Source of the DNA: Aquibacillus kalidii
GTDB taxonomy: Bacteria > Bacillota > Bacilli > Bacillales > Amphibacillaceae
Length of the DNA stretch: 64,000 nucleotides
Assembly: GCF_014280935.1 (NCBI RefSeq)
Contig: NZ_JACLZI010000061.1
Coordinates: 1 to 64,000, forward strand
Reading direction: 5' to 3'
Made by a program: the position numbers and the translations under genes. Under the pieces are notes generated by a model. The model was not told where the DNA came from, did not search any database, and saw nothing but the letters and a program-made list of their open reading frames with translations. Each line of letters starts with the position of its first letter. The stretch's first letter is position 1. Positions 53,491 through 61,568 of the stretch are shown piece by piece.

Positions 53491-54774
53491 ATGGCATCTA
53501 GTAAGTCACGAGAACATAATGTAAAGTTAGCGACCATATTGTCCCTTATCCCGGGTTTAGGTCAACTGTACAATAAACGGTATATCAAGGGATCTATTTT
53601 CCTCATCATATCATTGGCGTTCTCTATTGTTTTTTATGACATATTAAACATAGGCTATTGGGGGCTTTTCACATTAGGTACGATTCCTACTGTTGATGAT
53701 TCTAGGGTTTTGTTAAGCCAAGGTATAATAGCCCTCATATTAACCTCTTTTGCCTTAACCTTTTATATAGCAAATTTGGTCGATGCTAACAGGGATGCAC
53801 AGAAAATCAAAGACGGATTTAAACGTGGTAATTTAAGAGAAACGATTCGTGATGCATGGGATACCGCCTTCCCATATGTTTTAACAGGTCCTGGTTTAGT
53901 CTTATTGGTATTTGTCGTTATTTTCCCACTTCTATTTATGGCGTTTCTTGCCTTTACCAATTATACCTTGATGAATTCACCACCTAAGAACTTATTAGAG
54001 TGGGTTGGCTTTGAAAACTTTAAATCGTTGTTAACTGTCCCGATATGGAGAAACACATTTTTCTCCGTGCTAGCATGGACATTAATCTGGACATTTGTAG
54101 CCACTACCTTACAAATTGGATTGGCTATGTATCTAGCGGTAATAGTCAATGACTCTAGAATGAGATTCAAAAGATTAATTCGGACAGTGTTAATCCTTCC
54201 ATGGGCAGTACCGGGATTCGTTACGATACTAATTTTCTCAGCATTATTTAATGACAACTTCGGTGCAATTAACAGAGATATATTAATGCCGTTATTTGGA
54301 TCAGGCATTCCATGGTTAAGTGATCCTTTCTGGGCAAAAGTGGCTTTGATCGCCATACAAATATGGTTAGGATTTCCGTTTGTTTTTGCCTTGTTTACAG
54401 GTGTACTGCAAAGTATCTCATCTGAATGGTATGAAGCGGCAGATATGGATGGTGCCAGCCGGTTCCAAAAGTTTAGGAATATTACGTTCCCACACTTAAT
54501 GTTTGCAACTGCACCCTTATTAATTTTGCAGTATGCACAGAACTTCAATAATTTCAATATTATCTATTTATTTAATCAGGGTGGACCTGCTGTAAAAAAC
54601 CAAAATGCAGGCGGTACCGATATTTTAATTTCATGGGTATACGATTTAACATTTGAATCCAGTCAATTTAGTATTGCTGCTGCAATATCACTCATATTAG
54701 GACTAATCGTAGCGGTGTTTGCGTTTTTTCAATTTAGAAAAACAGCTTCATTTAAAGAGGAGGGGGAAATGTAA
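53491..54774 (+). CDS. mdxF: maltodextrin ABC transporter permease (MdxF-like)
   Basis: This 427-aa MalF-type permease carries the N-terminal extension typical of Bacillus MdxF: ILSLIPGLGQLYNKRYIKGS and two extra helices before the main permease domain (about 145-427). The ATPase-docking loop reads WYEAADMDGASRFQKF. LAFTNYTLMNSPPKNLLEWV closely follows MdxF as I recall it. I place the start at ATG 53491 behind AAGGAGGG; the longer frame from 53395 is unsupported. The stop overlaps the next start by one base (TAATG). Confidence 0.85.
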   Translation: MASSKSREHNVKLATILSLIPGLGQLYNKRYIKGSIFLIISLAFSIVFYDILNIGYWGLFTLGTIPTVDDSRVLLSQGIIALILTSFALTFYIANLVDANRDAQKIKDGFKRGNLRETIRDAWDTAFPYVLTGPGLVLLVFVVIFPLLFMAFLAFTNYTLMNSPPKNLLEWVGFENFKSLLTVPIWRNTFFSVLAWTLIWTFVATTLQIGLAMYLAVIVNDSRMRFKRLIRTVLILPWAVPGFVTILIFSALFNDNFGAINRDILMPLFGSGIPWLSDPFWAKVALIAIQIWLGFPFVFALFTGVLQSISSEWYEAADMDGASRFQKFRNITFPHLMFATAPLLILQYAQNFNNFNIIYLFNQGGPAVKNQNAGGTDILISWVYDLTFESSQFSIAAAISLILGLIVAVFAFFQFRKTASFKEEGEM

Positions 54775-55616
54775 TGAGTAGAAAGATGAAAAACACACTA
54801 GAATTAGTGGGGATGTACGGAAGCGTCATTGTCATGTTCATCGTCATTCTATATCCTCTTCTTTGGACATTTGGGTTATCACTTAATCCAGGATCGAGTC
54901 TATTTGGTGCCAATATGATACCAGATAATTGGTCATTTAAACATTATGTATGGTTATTCACTAATCCTGATAGTGATTATTTATTATGGTATAAAAATAC
55001 GTTGATTGTTGCCTTTTCAGCCTCGATAGGAGCAACTGTTTTCGTATCGTTGGTTGCTTATGCCTTTTCAAGGTATCGTTTTGTTGGAAGAAAAAATGGA
55101 TTATATGCATTTTTATTACTGCAAATGTTTCCTGTCTTGATGGCAATGGTTGCCATCTATATATTACTGAATCTAGTAGGGTTATTAGATTCTTTGTTAG
55201 GGCTGATCCTTATTTATGTTGGTGGAGCAATTCCAATGAATGCTTTCCTAGTGAAGGGTTATTTTGACACGATTCCAAGAGAGTTAGATGAGTCTGCTAG
55301 AATGGATGGAGCTGGTCACTTTAGAGTGTTATTTACGATTATGCTCCCATTAGCGAAGCCAATTCTTGCTGTCGTAGCCTTGTTTAATTTTATGGCACCA
55401 TTTATGGATTTTATCTTACCTAGAATTATCTTACGGAGTCCGGAAAATTACACATTAGCCTTAGGTCTATATAATTTTGTTAATGCCCAATTCGCAAACA
55501 ATTTTACAAGATTTGCTGCAGGATCGATTTTAATTGCTATTCCAATCTCCATCGTCTTCTTGTTATTACAACGATATTTGATTGGTGGACTGACTTCAGG
55601 AGCAACAAAAGGTTAA
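54774..55616 (+). CDS. mdxG: maltodextrin ABC transporter permease (MdxG-like)
   Basis: This 280-aa MalG-type permease has six helices and the EAA loop ELDESARMDGAGHFRVLF. ILYPLLWTFGLSLNPGSSLF, YAFSRYRFVGRKNGLYAFLL and the end GLTSGATKG match MdxG. It forms the channel with the preceding MdxF-like protein. The start overlaps the upstream stop, so translation is coupled. As usual, the ATPase (MsmX type) is encoded elsewhere. Confidence 0.87.
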   Translation: MSRKMKNTLELVGMYGSVIVMFIVILYPLLWTFGLSLNPGSSLFGANMIPDNWSFKHYVWLFTNPDSDYLLWYKNTLIVAFSASIGATVFVSLVAYAFSRYRFVGRKNGLYAFLLLQMFPVLMAMVAIYILLNLVGLLDSLLGLILIYVGGAIPMNAFLVKGYFDTIPRELDESARMDGAGHFRVLFTIMLPLAKPILAVVALFNFMAPFMDFILPRIILRSPENYTLALGLYNFVNAQFANNFTRFAAGSILIAIPISIVFLLLQRYLIGGLTSGATKG

Positions 55617-55662
55617 TAGAAATAGAAAGTTAGAATTGAATTTAACATTGGAGGGACAATGT

Positions 55663-58056
55663 ATGCAGGATGGTAGTTTTGCTATATTACCAGAAAAAGA
55701 AAGTAACTTTGAAAATAAGAATTATAAGCGTATTGGCGCATTGTTGTCATACACATTTGAAAAAAATAGTTTAGAAATAACAGGTGAAAATGGGTATCTG
55801 TCTCTATTATTTTATCGAGATGATATCGTTCGAATTATCATGAACCCGAACACATTTCCTTCTAGACAGACTAGCTTAGCTGTTGTGATGGAACCGGATC
55901 AATTAAATATTATAATTACAGAAAATAAGGATGAAATCTTGTTAAAAAGTAATAAGCTCTCGATAAAAATAAATAAACAACCATTATTGCTTTCGATTAG
56001 TGATGATAATGGACGTGTTATCGTCGAAGATGCCCCAAACGGCATGGCATCTAATAAGCAAAAGGAAGTGATTTGTTTTAAGAAAATGGAAGCAGATGAC
56101 CATTTCTATGGGTTTGGAGAAAAAACAAGTTTTCTCGATAAACGCGGCGAGAAAATGACGATGTGGAATACGGACATTTATGCGCCACATAATCCTGAAA
56201 TCGATGCACTCTATCAATCTATTCCATATTTTTTAACGATTCGTCAAGGGAAAGCACATGGTATTTTCTTGGATAATACGTCTAAGACGGTTTTTGATAT
56301 GAAAACGTCGAATGAGGACTATTTCTTCAAGGCCGATACAGGCCAGTTGGATTATTATGTTTTTGCAGGCCCGAAACCAAAGGATGTTTTGGAGCAGTAC
56401 ACAGCTATTACTGGTAAAATGCCACTTCCACCTAAATGGGCACTAGGGTACCACCAATCCAGATATAGTTATAAGAATGAACAAGAGGTAAGAGAATTAG
56501 TGCAGAATTTTAAAGACAGAGATATACCATTAGATGCGATTTATTTAGATATTCACTATATGGATGGGTACCGAGTATTTACATTTGACGAGGATAGATT
56601 TCCTAATCCTAGACAGCTAGTACAGGATTTAAAAGAGGAGGGAATACATGTCGTTCCGATTGTAGATCCAGGTGTAAAGGAGGACCCTGAATATTTTGTT
56701 TACCAGGAAGGGATAAGAAATAATCAATTTTGTAAATATCTCGATGGGCAAGTCTATCATGGTGATGTATGGCCAGGAAACAGTGCTTTCCCTGACTTCA
56801 CAAGTGAAAAGATAAGAAAATGGTGGGGAGAGAATCATAATTTTTATACGGATCTAGGTATTGAAGGTATCTGGAATGACATGAATGAACCATCTGTATT
56901 CAACGAGACAAAAACCATGGATGTTAAAGTTATGCACGAGAACGATGGAGACCCAAAAACGCATCGTGAGCTTCACAATATATATGGCATGCTGATGGGA
57001 AAAGCAACCTATGAAGGACTAAAACAAAATTTAAACGGAAATCGTCCCTTTTTGTTAACACGTGCGGGTTATGCCGGGGTACAGCGTTACGCTACTGTTT
57101 GGACGGGGGATAATCGTAGTTTTTGGGAGCATTTACAAATGGCACTACCAATGTGTATGAACTTAGGAATGTCAGGTATTCCGTTTTGTGGCCCGGATGT
57201 AGGCGGATTTGCACATGATTCAAATGGACAATTACTAACACGTTGGACGCAGTTCGGAACGTTCACTCCCTATTTTAGAAACCATTGTGAATTAAATTCC
57301 GTTCATCAGGAGCCTTGGTCCTTTGGTGAGGAATACGAGAATATAATAAAAAAATATATACAAGAACGCTACGTTTGGTTGCCTTACATATACACGCTCT
57401 TTCAAGAAGCAAGTATCTTAGGTGTACCTGTTATGCGCCCTCTAGTAATGGAATATCCAAATGATGAAAATACACTCAATTTATCTGATCAATTTATGAT
57501 TGGTTCTGATTTACTTATCGCCCCTATATTAACACCGGATACGTATCATCGTGTCGTTTACTTACCAAAGGGCAACTGGATAAATTATTGGACTAATGAA
57601 GAGCTAAAAGGTGGTAAGCACCATCTGGTTGAGGCAGCGATTGATATACTTCCTATTTTTGTGAAAAAAGGATCGATCATTACACAAGGAACTGTGAAAA
57701 GTTCAACAGAGGCAAAAGAAAGAAAACTAACCGTCCATGTTTATCCTGAAGAAGAGAAACCATCTATCTTTAGGTATTATGAAGACGATGGCCAGTCCTT
57801 TGCCTACGAAAATGGCGATTACTTTGAATGTGTGTTTAAGGCAAGTTTAAAGGAAAGATCGTTGGATATTACAGTAGATGTAGAGCATAGTCAATATCAA
57901 CCGGAGTGGGAAGAGATAGAAATTCTTATTCATGGTGTAGATTCGGATATGAATAATATTCTAAATGGAAAAATACAGGATGGTATTGAACATGTGACAG
58001 ATGAAACTACTCGAATTATAATAGCTAGTCAAAATATTTTTACTGTAAATAATTAA
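55663..58056 (+). CDS. GH31 alpha-glucosidase
   Basis: This 797-aa cytosolic enzyme (no signal peptide) releases glucose from the non-reducing ends of imported alpha-glucosides. An N-terminal galactose-mutarotase-like beta-sandwich (about 1-220) precedes the GH31 barrel (about 230-590). The nucleophile is D406 in GIWNDMNEPS and the acid/base D483 in WTGDNRSFWEH. GYHQSRYSYKNEQEV and GPDVGGFAHD are further family blocks. I choose ATG 55663, 8 bases after GGAGG; the TTG at 55636 is unsupported. As the last gene of the LacI-controlled operon it processes what the MdxEFG-like transporter brings in. Confidence 0.92.
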   Translation: MQDGSFAILPEKESNFENKNYKRIGALLSYTFEKNSLEITGENGYLSLLFYRDDIVRIIMNPNTFPSRQTSLAVVMEPDQLNIIITENKDEILLKSNKLSIKINKQPLLLSISDDNGRVIVEDAPNGMASNKQKEVICFKKMEADDHFYGFGEKTSFLDKRGEKMTMWNTDIYAPHNPEIDALYQSIPYFLTIRQGKAHGIFLDNTSKTVFDMKTSNEDYFFKADTGQLDYYVFAGPKPKDVLEQYTAITGKMPLPPKWALGYHQSRYSYKNEQEVRELVQNFKDRDIPLDAIYLDIHYMDGYRVFTFDEDRFPNPRQLVQDLKEEGIHVVPIVDPGVKEDPEYFVYQEGIRNNQFCKYLDGQVYHGDVWPGNSAFPDFTSEKIRKWWGENHNFYTDLGIEGIWNDMNEPSVFNETKTMDVKVMHENDGDPKTHRELHNIYGMLMGKATYEGLKQNLNGNRPFLLTRAGYAGVQRYATVWTGDNRSFWEHLQMALPMCMNLGMSGIPFCGPDVGGFAHDSNGQLLTRWTQFGTFTPYFRNHCELNSVHQEPWSFGEEYENIIKKYIQERYVWLPYIYTLFQEASILGVPVMRPLVMEYPNDENTLNLSDQFMIGSDLLIAPILTPDTYHRVVYLPKGNWINYWTNEELKGGKHHLVEAAIDILPIFVKKGSIITQGTVKSSTEAKERKLTVHVYPEEEKPSIFRYYEDDGQSFAYENGDYFECVFKASLKERSLDITVDVEHSQYQPEWEEIEILIHGVDSDMNNILNGKIQDGIEHVTDETTRIIIASQNIFTVNN

Positions 58057-58231
58057 AATAAAATAACCAAAGAAGAAGGCTTTAACTAAGTACCAGGCGT
58101 GTGCAGCTTCTAATAAAAAGGCGGCTATTTGCTTTATCATAGTGAAGGAATTTACACCTATACCAAGAATTTAGAGATGCGGTAGAACATAAGGGTATAT
58201 TCGTTTTGCATTTCGTATACGTAAAAAATGG

Positions 58232-58454
58232 TCTTGGACTTCTTGGTCTCCTTCACTGTAATAGGTAACATAGCTAACTATTTTTTCCTTATTCCAGTAT
58301 AAGAATACTTTAGATGTTTATAGAATTATTTATTAACCCCTTCATATCAACTGAATCAAAATACTTGGTTTCTGATCTATGTACTTTCTCTTTCGAATCT
58401 GAGGGTTTGTTCTAATGATGAATATGTATTATTTAAATTTTCTCTATGATTGGT
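58232..58454 (-). pseudogene. truncated duplicate of the BamE-like lipoprotein gene
   Basis: 58232-58400 aligns with 44395-44560 of the intact gene (shared cttggtctc, ttcactgtaata, CATATCAACTGAATCAAA). The similarity then jumps to its linker region (ctaatgatgaat, TTTTCTCTATGATTGGTA, compare 44815-44860). The intervening 250 bp are missing and the frame is broken. It is a decayed, internally deleted paralogue about 14 kb from the parent. Confidence 0.75.
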
Positions 58455-58502
58455 AGAGCACATTACAGCTTAGTTATGAGATGAAAAGTAGGGGGATTTC
58501 CT

Positions 58503-58583
58503 GGATTCGTGCCGAGTTTGTATGCCGAGATTGAGGAAGACTTAGAGCTTGTCGCATTTACAAACCCTGTGTATGTGAAGTAG
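58503..58583 (+). pseudogene. C-terminal fragment of an unidentified gene
   Basis: The frame GFVPSLYAEIEEDLELVAFT then NPVYVK and stop has strong protein character but no start. A proper terminator follows, as if the 3' end of a real gene survived a deletion. The ending resembles those of some metal-dependent phosphoesterases (FTNPIYV), with low certainty. Confidence 0.4.
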
Positions 58584-58591
58584 ATTAGCAG

Positions 58592-58625
58592 GCCCACCAT
58601 CTGGTTTAGATGGTGGGCTTTTTGT
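58592..58625 (+). terminator. intrinsic terminator of the lost gene
   Basis: GCCCACCATCT pairs perfectly with AGATGGTGGGC, followed by TTTTT. Confidence 0.9.
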
Positions 58626-58702
58626 GTGTATAGGTTTTATGTGTAACTAACTTTAATCAAGGACAATAGGGTATTAGTATCTGTTGAATTGAGCAGTTTC
58701 TG

Positions 58703-59128
58703 TTATTGACCCTGATCTATTCCATTTATATTAATAGCTACGTCATATTTCCCGTTAGTTAAAGCTAACTCTATCGTTCCTGGCTCGGGTGACGTAGAAA
58801 AGATAATATCTCTATCGCCCGTTATCTTCTCGGATAGCAGTTTTTTGCCATCTATATTACGTACAGTGACATGGATACTGCTAGAAGCGGAATTTTTTAT
58901 TCTTATAGTGTTATCTTTTTGAAAGTTTGTTTGGAAAGTTAACTGTTTACTTGTCAGTAAACTGCCTTCGATAGTCATATCAGAAACGAGCTCTGTAGAT
59001 CCATCTATATAGGTAATATTTGTTTGTAACCCATCTGTTTTCATCGATGCTTCATCGGTAGAAATAAGATTGAAAGAGATGAAACCGATTATAGCAACTG
59101 TCAATATAATCATAATACGTTTTTTCAT
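58703..59128 (-). CDS. small exported or membrane-tethered protein of unknown function
   Basis: I do not recognise this 141-aa protein. It begins with a hydrophobic segment (RIMIILTVAIIGFISFNLIS, residues 4-23), a signal peptide or anchor. A beta-rich domain follows, with alternating polar and hydrophobic residues (DNTIRIKNSASSSIHVTVRN, then EPGTIELALTNGKYDVAINI), suggesting a small beta-sandwich. A purine-rich stretch precedes the ATG at 59128. It stands alone between debris and a gene-poor spacer. Confidence 0.6.
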   Translation of the reverse strand: MKKRIMIILTVAIIGFISFNLISTDEASMKTDGLQTNITYIDGSTELVSDMTIEGSLLTSKQLTFQTNFQKDNTIRIKNSASSSIHVTVRNIDGKKLLSEKITGDRDIIFSTSPEPGTIELALTNGKYDVAININGIDQGQ

Positions 59129-59740
59129 TTTTTACGCTCCAATTTTTATATTTTGTTAGTATGCTGAACTTACACTTTTTACCATAAATAATAGTTAAGT
59201 TAATACTATTGCTTATAAACCACTTTGTATATAGACGCTAATGCCTATCTTTGACACAGCCACCCGAATTTTTAATGTTTTTTGTTTGGTCGGTGGTACT
59301 GGGCAGCTGTCTCTTCACAATCTGAGAATGTGGACTTGCTAAGGATTTCCTAGCGTACTGTGAATTATCATAGAAGGTAGTATTCAACTGATAGACAACT
59401 TTCAAAGTACGACGAAATTGGTAACTGAAACGGATTGAGATACTTTAAAGAAAACGAATCCAGTATTTTGCTGGATTCGTTTTCTAATTTAGATCTAGAT
59501 TTGGTTGTCCTGTACTATTTGAGGTTTGGGTTACTATCTATGGTGGAAAGGGCCGCATTTCTTGGTGGGTGAGGCTTATTTATGTGATGTTGAACAACAT
59601 TACAAAGCGATAAAGATATTTATTGCTTAAAGAAGAACTTCACCTTCATATAAATGTAGAGGGAGATGAAGAAAGGTGCTATCAATTTATGCAGTTCATT
59701 AAATTAAATTATATAGCAACTCATATAAAATCAATGTTCC
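59129..59740. other. 610-bp gene-poor spacer
   Basis: GAAAACGAATCCAG (59450-59463) pairs with CTGGATTCGTTTTC (59471-59484) to form a clear terminator-like hairpin, although no intact gene precedes it. GACACAGCCACCCGAATTTT near 59252 is a possible degenerate family-2 repeat. Nothing else is recognised. Confidence 0.45.
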
Positions 59741-59899
59741 CTATAGCAAGTCACCTGCTTCATCTTCAATAAGCTTAGGAACAATTTTATAAGCTTGTTG
59801 GTCAACAGATGGTTTATTTGGATGAACAATATTCGTGGAAAACCCTATAGATAAAAAGATAGAAATAGTTACAATAAATACTCTAATAAATTTTTTCAT
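59741..59899 (-). CDS. NprX/Phr-like secreted signalling peptide precursor (52 aa)
   Basis: A small gene directly follows the NprR-like regulator and overlaps its end by 17 bases. GGAGG lies 9 bases before the ATG (59899). The product has a lysine start and a hydrophobic export segment (RVFIVTISIFLSIGFS, residues 6-21). A polar tail of about 30 residues follows: IVHPNKPSVDQQAYKIVPKL, then IEDEAGDLL. Size, export signal and position match the peptide precursors (NprX, PapR, Phr) of RRNPP systems. Residues 28-34 (NKPSVDQ) bear some likeness to the NprX heptapeptide SKPDIVG. The mature peptide is not determinable from sequence. Confidence 0.7.
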   Translation of the reverse strand: MKKFIRVFIVTISIFLSIGFSTNIVHPNKPSVDQQAYKIVPKLIEDEAGDLL

Positions 59900-61172
59900 T
59901 TTTATTTTCCTCCATTAATGATAGTGTAATTTCATAAGTTTCGGCAGATTTTTTGTATTTGTTTGTTTCATAATAAAACAGAGCTAACTTTCTGTATGAC
60001 TCCCTAAGGAAAAGTTTATGATCAATTTTACCAAAGTAGTCAATTAATTTCTTTAAGTTTTTTTCATAAACCTTGTAATCATTTTCTAGTAGATAGTAAT
60101 CATTATAGGCAAATAACAGTTTGTGTTCATCAGTCTTATTATTTACTAGTGTCAATGCCTCAAGATATCGATTTGTCGCTACTTTTACATTGTTTTTCAT
60201 AAGGTTGCAAATAATTAGCTCTCTATAGGTAATTAATAAATTCACCCCTATTTCGCCACATTTTTTCTTCATTTTGATAGCCTGATTAAAAAATGAGATG
60301 GCGTCATCAATCCTATTTTGATCCTGTGCTATTATCCCCTTGTTATGATAAACAAGTCCCAAAATGTTAAAATAATCATTTTTCTTTGAAATTGATTCAG
60401 AGTAGGCCAATGCCTTTAGAGATTCATCATAACTTTTTGTCCTTCTATAAAGAGTAGCTAACAAATTATAGGAAAGAGCTGTATTATAAGGGTTTTTCAA
60501 CTTTTCATAATAAGAAATAGCGTTCTGTGTTACTAAGATACCTTTTTGATTTTTGAACATTTGTCTATATATCAGGGCGATATTATAGGTGACTGCTGCT
60601 CTAATTGAAAGATTGTCCACTATATCTTTTAACTTATTAAAATAGATTAAGCCGTATTCATATTCAGAATTTCTAAAGTGATATAATCCATAGTAATAAT
60701 AAAGAGGTCGCTTTATACAAATAGGTAAAGTAGAAACAGCTGTATTGCCCAAATATACTTTTATATAAGTATCTAGTAATTCTTTATTTTCTGCTAGCTT
60801 CCTTCTTTTTATTAAGTAAATTCCTTTTAGCAGTTGGAAATAACATTCTTGTACTGGAGAGCTTAGATAATCGTAATAGTTGCTTTCGATTAATTTTATT
60901 AGAGATTTTGCCTTTTGAATATCTAATATAAGATGATCAAATAACTGGTTTAGAATATAATGCAGTTCTTTATCCTCTTTTTGGTAATCTACAAAAAAGG
61001 TATTTGTGAGTTCCAGTTTATCTGCTATGGCAGTTAACGTGTGTGTTGATGGGTTTATATGGCCGTTTTCAATTCTACTTAATTTTGAAGGAGAAATAAT
61101 ACCATCAGCAAACTTTGTTAGTGACATTCCACTTTTCGTTCTTAAAATAAATATCCTTTTACCTATGTTAAT
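59883..61172 (-). CDS. nprR: NprR-like RRNPP quorum-sensing regulator (HTH plus TPR)
   Basis: This roughly 429-aa cytosolic regulator has an N-terminal XRE helix-turn-helix (GKRIFILRTKSGMSLTKFAD, then SKLSRIENGHINPS, residues 1-60) and about eight tetratricopeptide repeats to the C-terminus (for example YNIALIYRQMFKNQKGI and YHNKGIIAQDQNRIDDAISF). This is the layout of NprR/PlcR/Rap proteins, which bind re-imported peptides. A peptide-precursor gene overlaps its 3' end and a thermolysin-type protease lies divergent, as in the NprR system. The start is odd: GTG 61181 sits inside the Shine-Dalgarno sequence, whereas ATT 61172 has AAGGAGG at 8-base spacing and gives MNIGKRI, the family's usual start. 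Confidence 0.82.
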   Translation of the reverse strand: MNIGKRIFILRTKSGMSLTKFADGIISPSKLSRIENGHINPSTHTLTAIADKLELTNTFFVDYQKEDKELHYILNQLFDHLILDIQKAKSLIKLIESNYYDYLSSPVQECYFQLLKGIYLIKRRKLAENKELLDTYIKVYLGNTAVSTLPICIKRPLYYYYGLYHFRNSEYEYGLIYFNKLKDIVDNLSIRAAVTYNIALIYRQMFKNQKGILVTQNAISYYEKLKNPYNTALSYNLLATLYRRTKSYDESLKALAYSESISKKNDYFNILGLVYHNKGIIAQDQNRIDDAISFFNQAIKMKKKCGEIGVNLLITYRELIICNLMKNNVKVATNRYLEALTLVNNKTDEHKLLFAYNDYYLLENDYKVYEKNLKKLIDYFGKIDHKLFLRESYRKLALFYYETNKYKKSAETYEITLSLMEENKNEKIY

Positions 61173-61181
61173 TGTTTTCAC

Positions 61182-61568
61182 CTCCTTCGTTAATTATAAT
61201 CTAATTTTTCTGAATTTAACAAATAGAACACATTACAATTTATCGTAGAGTAATGTCACTTAAAATATAGACGTAGATACAGGTAAAAAAGGTCCTCTTT
61301 ATGGAGATTTTTGTTTCAGAATGCCTTTAAACTTTCTAGGACAAAACGCTAAAAAAACATATAAGTTGTTGTGTTTGTTAGATTTTCTTACATCCAAATA
61401 GTAGAGTTGATTTTCTCGGTATTCATCAATATTTGTCGCTTTATTAGGCTTAATAGTTCCTTAGTCCTGAAGAGAATGGTCGGTTCTTTTGCGAATTTTG
61501 TCTTTTCTATTTCTAGCAAACTATTTTCATGTATAGTAGTTTCTATCAAATTGAAGGGAGAAAATTTT
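61182..61568. promoter_or_regulatory. divergent nprR / neutral protease control region
   Basis: This 387-bp AT-rich spacer contains a TATAGT box at about 61535 with no good -35, consistent with an activator-dependent protease promoter. No palindrome stands out as the NprR site. Confidence 0.35.

Larger units (their letters stand above)
58057..58702. other. 650-bp debris region
   Basis: The region contains a broken copy of the BamE-like lipoprotein gene, a C-terminal gene fragment and a terminator, all listed separately. No intact gene is present. Confidence 0.55.

Noticed and set aside
53961..54557. 198-codon minus-strand ORF opposite the MdxF-like permease
   Set aside because: The permease on the plus strand has clear family motifs. 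The antisense frame has no start signal and is a codon-bias shadow.
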